A stretch of 64,000 nt of DNA from contig NZ_BLJQ01000003.1 of the NCBI RefSeq assembly GCF_014132155.1, positions 184,450 through 248,449 of the forward strand, written 5' to 3'. The notes beneath the pieces are model-generated. The model saw nothing but the letters and a program-made list of their open reading frames with translations, had not been told where the DNA came from and ran no database searches. Position numbers and translations under genes: made by a program. Positions 59,165 through 64,000 of the stretch are shown here, piece by piece. Within the stretch, counting starts at the first letter, position 1. Each line of letters opens with the position of its first letter. Source of the stretch: Gluconobacter sp. Gdi. Its GTDB lineage: Bacteria > Pseudomonadota > Alphaproteobacteria > Acetobacterales > Acetobacteraceae.

Positions 59165-60960
59165 CCCTTTCCTCCATTCCGCTCAAAGAGCGCCCTACCC
59201 TTGTTCGCAAGGCGTGTGAGGCGCTGGGCGTTGCAGGTTTCATCATCCCGCGGGGGGATGAATATCTTGGGGAATATGTTGCCCCCTGCTCTGACCGTCT
59301 GGCCTGGCTGACCGGCTTTACGGGGAGCGCAGGCCTCGCGGTCATTCTTCAGGACGCTGCTGCCGTCTTCTCGGATGGACGATATACCGTTCAGATGGAG
59401 GAACAGGTTCCCCATGATCTCTGGGAGCGGCGACATGTAAGCATGGAGCCTGCGTCCGACTGGCTGGAAGAAAATGCGCAGGGTGTGCGCGTTGGATACG
59501 ACCCCAAACTGGTCAGCCGTTCCATGCTGGCATCCTGGAGTGCTCCCGGGGTTGAACTGGTGCCGCTGGCATTTAACCCAATTGATCAGGCATGGCTCGA
59601 CCGCCCTGCTGCGCCGGCTAATGCCGTTATTAATCACGGTGTAGAACTGGCGGGGGAAACAAGTTCAAGTAAGCGCCAGCGCCTCGCTGCCGGGTTACGG
59701 AAAGCTGGACAGGATGCTGTGGTGCTGGCGGACTGCACGTCCGTCGCCTGGCTCCTGAATATTCGCGGTAGTGATGTCCCGCTAACGCCTGTGGCCCATG
59801 GATATGGCCTGCTGCATGCTGATGGTCGGGCAGAGCTGTTTGTGGACCCTGCCCGCCTTGAAGACGATCTGGCTACAGCGCTCGATGAAGAGGTCGCTGT
59901 TCAGGCACCGAGTACACTGGAAAAACGCCTCGTAGCGCTGAGTGGCAAGGTCGTGCGGCTTGATCCTGTGACGACGCCAGTTTGGTTCGAAACGACCCTG
60001 AAAACCGCTGGCGCTTCGGTGGTGGATGGGAATGATCCCTGCACGCTACCCAAGGCTGTCAAAAACCTGACCGAACAGGATGGTGCACGTCAGGCGCATC
60101 AGCGCGATGGTATTGCGATGGCACGTTTCCTCCATTCCGTTTCGATATCTGCTGCGGGAGAACGGGAGACGGATCTTGTTGAGCGTCTTGGGATGTTCCG
60201 CCAACGCTCTGCCGACTATCGGGAACAGAGTTTTGATGCGATTTCGGCCTCGGGACCGAATGGGGCATATCCGCATTATCGTGCAGAAGTCGGCAAGGAT
60301 CGCGTGCTTCCGGCCAATAGCGTTTATCTGATTGATAGTGGTGGACAGTATCCGTTCGGGACGACTGACATCACACGGACGCTCTGGGTTGGGCCGGAGT
60401 CAGCTCCTCAGGACGTCAAAGAAGCGTTTACGCGTGTTCTGAAGGGAAATATTGCGTTGTCGCGCGTGCGTTTCCCATCGGGTACCACAGGGCATCGTCT
60501 GGATGTTCTGGCGCGTGCTGCTCTTTGGCAGGTTGGGCTGGATTATGATCATGGTACCGGACACGGCATTGGAAGTTATTTATCCGTGCATGAAGGCCCG
60601 CAGAACATTTCCCCTGCGCCGCGTCCAACAGCCTTGGAAGCGGGTATGATTGTCTCTAATGAGCCAGGGTATTACGAGCCGGGGGCTTATGGCATCCGGA
60701 TCGAAAATCTGATGCTTGTTAAGCCTTCCTCCTATCAAGGGGCGAAAGGCGTATTTCTCGAATTTGAAATCCTGAGCTACACGCCGATTGATCGAGAACT
60801 CATTGATGTGACGCTACTGGATGACGCTGAACTCGAATGGCTTAATGCGTATCATGCAGAGGTTTTGACGCGCGTAGGTCCGGTTGTTGAGTCTGATGTC
60901 CAGGAGTGGCTTGAGAAGGTCTGTGCGCCGATGATGCGCGAAACGACCGTTATTCAGTAA
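59161..60960 (+). CDS. Aminopeptidase P family metallopeptidase
   Basis: Releases N-terminal residues before proline. 599 aa, the long three-domain type (two creatinase-like N-terminal domains, residues about 8-300, and a catalytic pita-bread domain). Metal ligands are visible in LIDSGGQYPFGTTDITR (two Asp), GTGHGIGSYLSVHEGP (His), SNEPGYYEPG (Glu) and FLEFEILSY (Glu). It overlaps the acetyltransferase by ATGA and is the last gene of the operon. Confidence 0.92.
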   Translation: MTLSSIPLKERPTLVRKACEALGVAGFIIPRGDEYLGEYVAPCSDRLAWLTGFTGSAGLAVILQDAAAVFSDGRYTVQMEEQVPHDLWERRHVSMEPASDWLEENAQGVRVGYDPKLVSRSMLASWSAPGVELVPLAFNPIDQAWLDRPAAPANAVINHGVELAGETSSSKRQRLAAGLRKAGQDAVVLADCTSVAWLLNIRGSDVPLTPVAHGYGLLHADGRAELFVDPARLEDDLATALDEEVAVQAPSTLEKRLVALSGKVVRLDPVTTPVWFETTLKTAGASVVDGNDPCTLPKAVKNLTEQDGARQAHQRDGIAMARFLHSVSISAAGERETDLVERLGMFRQRSADYREQSFDAISASGPNGAYPHYRAEVGKDRVLPANSVYLIDSGGQYPFGTTDITRTLWVGPESAPQDVKEAFTRVLKGNIALSRVRFPSGTTGHRLDVLARAALWQVGLDYDHGTGHGIGSYLSVHEGPQNISPAPRPTALEAGMIVSNEPGYYEPGAYGIRIENLMLVKPSSYQGAKGVFLEFEILSYTPIDRELIDVTLLDDAELEWLNAYHAEVLTRVGPVVESDVQEWLEKVCAPMMRETTVIQ

Positions 60961-60974
60961 GCCTTTATTCATTT

Positions 60975-61005
60975 TTCCCGGTCATAAGGTTGGTATGACC
61001 GGGAA
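60975..61005 (+). promoter_or_regulatory. Inverted repeat over the lytic transglycosylase start codon
   Basis: Perfect 11-bp arms TTCCCGGTCAT and ATGACCGGGAA; the right arm begins exactly with the ATG of the next gene and the Shine-Dalgarno AAGG is in the loop. It could terminate the operon or gate translation of the transglycosylase. Confidence 0.5.
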
Positions 61006-61828
61006 GCGCCTGTTTTTTCTATTCTGTATAAGTGTTGCTACGTCATCAGCCGGCGCCAATGACTGGGATATGGCGCGGGCATGTAGCGAGGCTGTGTCTA
61101 CTGCAGAGCCACAGGCTGGTATTCCGAATGGTCTTCTGGGGGCTATCAGCCGTGTAGAGAGTGGCCGTCGTGACCCATTATCGGGCCGGACAGTGGCTTG
61201 GCCATGGACTGTGAATGCTGCTGGGAAAGGATATTTTTATCCTTCAAAAGCCGAGGCTATTGCTGCAGTCGAAGCTTTTCGGAGTGCAGGCATCACATCG
61301 ATTGATGTTGGCTGCATGCAGGTCAATCTTCATCATCATCCGAATGCATTTCGCTCGTTAGAAGAAGCTTTCGACCCCCTCACCAATGTTAGATATGGGG
61401 CTTCTTTTCTAAAAAATCTTTTCACGCAATTGCATGGCTGGAGTGCGGCAACGGCTGCCTATCACTCTTTAACGCCTGCTTTGGGCACGGAATATGAAGA
61501 GCACGTCATGGGGGTCTGGAATGGGAAAAATGACCTTTACAGGCCGCCAGACTTCCTGCCTCAGGTGGTCATGACTGGTTCAGGGCCGCAGGTTATCGTG
61601 CCGCAGTTTGATGAACAAATCCCAACCAAGATTTCCAGAAATTTCCTGCAGGCGAAAACGACGCCTCCCAGAAACTTTCCGCCATCAACTGTGAGTCATA
61701 CTGCTTACGCCCCTCCTCCGCGCATTATCCACCATGTGACAAATAACGGAGGAGGAACTAAAGGCCATGGTCGCGACCTAATGTCTTATCGTGCAAGTCC
61801 CGTCAGGATGGCTTGGCGACAAAACTGA
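60995..61828 (+). CDS. Secreted lytic transglycosylase
   Basis: 277 aa with a signal peptide (LFFLFCISVATSSAGA). The SLT domain (about residues 38-165) has the catalytic Glu in AISRVESGRRD, the conserved GCMQVNLHHHP and the AYHS motif (here YHSLTP rather than YHSGTP). It cleaves peptidoglycan to anhydromuropeptides. The C-terminal 100 residues are Pro/Thr/His-rich and probably disordered. Composition is somewhat AT-richer than the operon before it. Confidence 0.85.
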   Translation: MTGKRLFFLFCISVATSSAGANDWDMARACSEAVSTAEPQAGIPNGLLGAISRVESGRRDPLSGRTVAWPWTVNAAGKGYFYPSKAEAIAAVEAFRSAGITSIDVGCMQVNLHHHPNAFRSLEEAFDPLTNVRYGASFLKNLFTQLHGWSAATAAYHSLTPALGTEYEEHVMGVWNGKNDLYRPPDFLPQVVMTGSGPQVIVPQFDEQIPTKISRNFLQAKTTPPRNFPPSTVSHTAYAPPPRIIHHVTNNGGGTKGHGRDLMSYRASPVRMAWRQN

Positions 61829-61837
61829 GGCGTTGGA

Positions 61838-62005
61838 CTACCTGCCGGGTGCGGTCCAGTTATTGTGCTTGTATCCGGAATATGGACCTGGTGTATCGCC
61901 TTGGCGCCAGTGAGTGCGATCAACACGATCAGAGTGATGGTCGTGAGCACAGGCTGTCAGCCCAAAGGCCAAAAGGATAGGCCCCAAAAGAAAACGGAAC
62001 CTCAT
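61838..62005 (-). CDS. Small histidine-rich lipoprotein
   Basis: 55 aa, found by reading the minus strand of an apparent gap. GGAGAG precedes the ATG by 5 nt. The sequence MRFRFLLGPILLAFGLTAC is a lipoprotein signal with lipobox LTAC (Cys19), followed by AHDHHSDRVDRTHW, a polar His/Asp-rich tail. It ends 10 nt from the convergent transglycosylase stop. No family recognised. The signal peptide and the strong ribosome site argue that it is real. Confidence 0.65.
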   Translation of the reverse strand: MRFRFLLGPILLAFGLTACAHDHHSDRVDRTHWRQGDTPGPYSGYKHNNWTAPGR

Positions 62006-62482
62006 AATTTCTCTCCACGATATAGCCAGCCTAGCAGCAGGAGGCTGACGACAACGCGTTAGAGGGGATCAACGTTGCGGGGAGAAACCTGTCAAAAGAT
62101 GATAGAGATACAGCATGAGCCAGTAGAGTTCTTTCAAAAGTGTCCAGAAAGCTCGAAAGACCTCGAATGGGTCAAAATTGGCACTGATCGACAGCGTAGA
62201 GGTTCCTTTAAATGGTCAGGTCTCCTCTCGATAAGCGAAAACCGTCATTTTGAGAAATCCGGGAACAATCGCAAAGTGCCCTGCAAAATGTCATGAGCGT
62301 CACAATGGCTTAAAATCTTATTAGTAACCTAGGATCGAAAATTGTTCTTGCTTTCGATCGTGGGTCCGTTCCCTCAGGTCTTTTATAGAGGGTTCTGGCT
62401 TCCAAATCGCGTCAAAAACCAAAAGTATAGGGAGTAAGTAGCCAAGGCGTCTCTCCCTTAATTCGTGGTTTCCACTATTGGG
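62006..62482. other. Gene-poor AT-richer region
   Basis: No confident gene. Base composition drops visibly compared with the operons to the left. Short frames exist on both strands (one of 73 codons from a TTG at 62075, one open frame 62069-62215 on the minus strand with a hydrophobic end) but neither has family support. A GATCGAAA/TTTCGATC inverted repeat lies near 62333-62360. It may be the remains of acquired DNA. Confidence 0.5.
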
Positions 62483-62992
62483 TTAAATACCCCGATAAAT
62501 GCGAGCGCGGATCAAATCAGCATTGTCTGTTGATGCATCTGCATACGGAGTTGCCACCAAGCCAGCGAGCATTTCGACCAGAGGGGCCATGGACTGGACG
62601 GTCTGCATATAGTTTGCAGCTGAAGGGTAATAGGTTTGCACAATCGGGGTCGCGATTGTCAGCAGCGTATTGAGGTCGGCTCCAAGAGATTTTGCCCAGC
62701 TTTTCCCGGTATCAACCGTAATGGATCCGCCAGAACTGGCTTCAATCGAGGCGGTAACGCTCTCGATCTGGGCTACAAGGCTATCGAACCTGGCCTTGTC
62801 ATCAGTGGACAGGTGATTGATTACACCCGGCATTGTTTCGATGATCTGAACCGCATAAGCGATGGCCGCGGCATCCTTGTTTAGGGTGGCTGTGTTGAAG
62901 CTGGTGTTGTTGCTCGTCGTCGAGCAGGCCACTGTCGAAGCGAGCAGCATACCTGACAGGCCAAACGCAGCGATGCGATTGAGAAAGTGCAT
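62483..62992 (-). CDS. Orphan lipoprotein, possibly element-borne
   Basis: 169 aa. Lipobox STVAC at residues 19-23, followed by a Ser/Thr/Asn-rich linker. The remainder is helical with KARFDSLVAQIESVTASI and a C-terminal LLTIATPIVQTYYP. No family recognised. It is between gene-poor DNA and an attachment site, so it may be cargo of a mobile element. A terminator lies upstream on the same strand, isolating it from the integrase side. Confidence 0.65.
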   Translation of the reverse strand: MHFLNRIAAFGLSGMLLASTVACSTTSNNTSFNTATLNKDAAAIAYAVQIIETMPGVINHLSTDDKARFDSLVAQIESVTASIEASSGGSITVDTGKSWAKSLGADLNTLLTIATPIVQTYYPSAANYMQTVQSMAPLVEMLAGLVATPYADASTDNADLIRARIYRGI

Positions 62993-63013
62993 ATAATAAA
63001 GTCCCTAGATATG

Positions 63014-63037
63014 AAAAAACCGCCTCAAAAGGCGGTT
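63014..63037 (-). terminator. Intrinsic terminator on the minus strand
   Basis: AACCGCC and GGCGGTT pair around TCAAAA and are followed on the minus strand by six T. It would stop transcripts coming from the tRNA fragment or integrase side before they reach the lipoprotein gene. Confidence 0.85.
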
Positions 63038-63330
63038 GAAAATGAATGTTGCCGATAATTGATTGGGCCAGATAAAGCTAAAATGTGCTGGGAGAGCTGT
63101 TTCTGGATTATTCCGCGTAGCGAAGTTTAATTGCGCGCAGCAAGGACTTACGCTGAATCACTCTGTTATTTTGCGGTGGGATTTTGAATGATGGGGTCCC
63201 AGTTCTTGCGAAAAGGCAGCCCGATGATTATTTTCTGGAGTGCTCTAATTCTGAGCGGATAATATCAAGAACAGAAAAATAATTAATGATTGAAGTTATT
63301 GATTTTTTAGGAATTTCTGACCGGATCGGG
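63038..63330. other. Intergenic, AT-rich, no gene seen
   Basis: No coding sequence could be supported in this 293-nt stretch. It is the flank directly next to the 3' end of the tRNA fragment. A 24-codon plus-strand frame at 63188-63262 was judged too short to call. Confidence 0.5.
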
Positions 63331-63380
63331 TGGTGGGCGCAACAGGGATTGAACCTGTGACCCCTACCATGTCAAGGTAG
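63331..63380 (-). pseudogene. 3' fragment of tRNA-Val(GAC), attachment site core
   Basis: Read on the minus strand the 50 nt form the anticodon stem-loop 3' part with anticodon GAC in TTGACAT, the variable region, a complete T-arm (GGTTCAATCCC) and the acceptor 3' strand GCGCCCA with CCA. The acceptor 5' strand and D-arm are missing: the sequence to the right is unrelated. This is the usual outcome of integration into a tRNA 3' end. The intact gene should lie at the far end of the element, beyond the window. Confidence 0.85.
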
Positions 63381-63457
63381 TTGAACACTCACGAAAAACG
63401 GCAGTTTTTCAACGGGTCTAGCGCAGTCCAATTACGGACTGCACCAGTTCTGCACAT

Positions 63458-64000
63458 TTAAGCAGTTATCCCCAGCCACTCCATGATCTCATCGCGGTAG
63501 GCTTCGGGCATCACTTTGGCGTACCGAGTGACCGTTGTGATGTTTCCCCAACCGCCATCAGCTTTTAGTCTCATGAGATCCTTGTGGATGCAGTATTGCC
63601 AGCTTGCCCATGTATGGCGAGCGTCGTGAGGTGTGACGTCTGGCACAAAGAAATTACGCTCTGTCTGCTTCCCCTTCGGAACCCATGTGCGTATTTTTCC
63701 AGGCAGCCCGGCCTTGTGGCACGCGACTGACCAGCCCGCCTTAATCTGGCCGCCGCTCGTGCGACCATTTTCAGAGTAAGAGTCGCCGACCTCTTTGCCC
63801 TGCCCGCTTCGCGATTTACGAGGACGGACAGGACGAAACACGCGTCCGTCTCGATTGGGCAGTGCGGCTAAAGTAGTGCGCACTCGTTCCGGCAGGTCGA
63901 TATGACGCTCGTTTCCCTGCTTCTGCCAGACAACGGCCCTCTTTCCCCGCAGATCAACGCTCGACCAGTCCAGTTCCAGTGCCTCTGACATTCTGGCTCC
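63458..64000 (-). CDS. Tyrosine recombinase/integrase (partial, C-terminal part)
   Basis: 181 codons of the catalytic domain; the gene runs off the right edge. The catalytic residues are visible: the first Arg in GARMSEAL at 63992-63994, the HxxRH box (VTPHDARHTWASW), a Trp replacing the usual second His (GGWGN), and the Tyr nucleophile in VTRYAKV. It ends 77 nt from the tRNA-Val fragment, as expected for an integrase beside its own attachment site. Confidence 0.9.
   Translation of the reverse strand, partial: GARMSEALELDWSSVDLRGKRAVVWQKQGNERHIDLPERVRTTLAALPNRDGRVFRPVRPRKSRSGQGKEVGDSYSENGRTSGGQIKAGWSVACHKAGLPGKIRTWVPKGKQTERNFFVPDVTPHDARHTWASWQYCIHKDLMRLKADGGWGNITTVTRYAKVMPEAYRDEIMEWLGITA

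Noticed and set aside
62069-62215. Minus-strand open frame ending in a hydrophobic segment (ELYWLMLYLYHLLTGF), reminiscent of a small toxin
   Set aside because: No ATG, GTG or TTG lies before the hydrophobic part, so it cannot be called a gene.
62075-62296. Plus-strand frame of 73 codons with a GAGGGG motif before a TTG
   Set aside because: The spacing is reasonable, but there is no family, signal or composition support; left as part of the gene-poor region.

Overview
The window reads as ordinary chromosome of an acetic acid bacterium (Acetobacteraceae, most likely Gluconobacter or a close relative). The reasons are the order mutM-rpsT-dnaA-dnaN-recF-gyrB, the alphaproteobacterial families (PhyR/NepR/EcfG stress circuit, TrcR/DUF1013, a PopZ-like DUF2497 protein), and a secreted alpha-amino acid ester hydrolase that closely resembles, from memory, the Acetobacter turbidans enzyme. 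The genus is inference; no search was run.

Layout. 1-10145 (minus): cell-wall precursor genes glmS (cut by the window edge) and glmU, a DUF3108 secreted protein, then gyrB, recF, dnaN and dnaA. 10460-11687 (minus): rpsT and mutM. 11718-17226 (plus): ubiE, coaBC, dut, and a two-gene ABC transporter whose permease has two fused permease domains and whose ATPase carries a long C-terminal extension. 17264-27323: msrA, the ester hydrolase, ilvD, a secreted alpha/beta hydrolase, valS, a PopZ-like protein and a TolC-type outer membrane channel. A tRNA-Cys gene follows at 27477. 27705-35707: glk, an SDR and a divergent YghO-like acyltransferase, thiL-nusB-nrdR, a PCuAC-like periplasmic protein, recQ and an OmpA-like lipoprotein. 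35767-39128: cydDC.

39213-43624 is the general stress response locus: a sensor kinase of the HWE/HisKA_2 type, NepR (57 aa), two consecutive EcfG-type sigma factors and a divergent PhyR. In this system phosphorylated PhyR sequesters NepR and frees EcfG. The duplicated sigma gene, a long hairpin ahead of nepR and a near-consensus EcfG-type promoter ahead of the second sigma gene are the most interesting features of the window.

43683-61828: an ABC-F ATPase, a Gfo/Idh oxidoreductase, secDF, mscL with a coupled lipoprotein, rpmE behind a leader terminator, hsp20, trcR, purEK, two neighbouring radC paralogues (one with a ruined JAMM motif), uvrD/pcrA-prmA-acetyltransferase-aminopeptidase P as a tightly overlapping operon, and a lytic transglycosylase whose start codon lies in a hairpin.

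61838-64000: the character changes. A short unlisted lipoprotein gene is followed by AT-richer, gene-poor DNA, an orphan lipoprotein, a 50-nt 3' fragment of tRNA-Val(GAC), and the C-terminal part of a tyrosine integrase that runs off the window. This is the attachment-site end of an integrated element whose body lies beyond the right edge.

No CRISPR array, insertion sequence or rRNA gene was seen. Several gene ends carry strong hairpins without a U-tract, often overlapping the last codons of a convergent gene.
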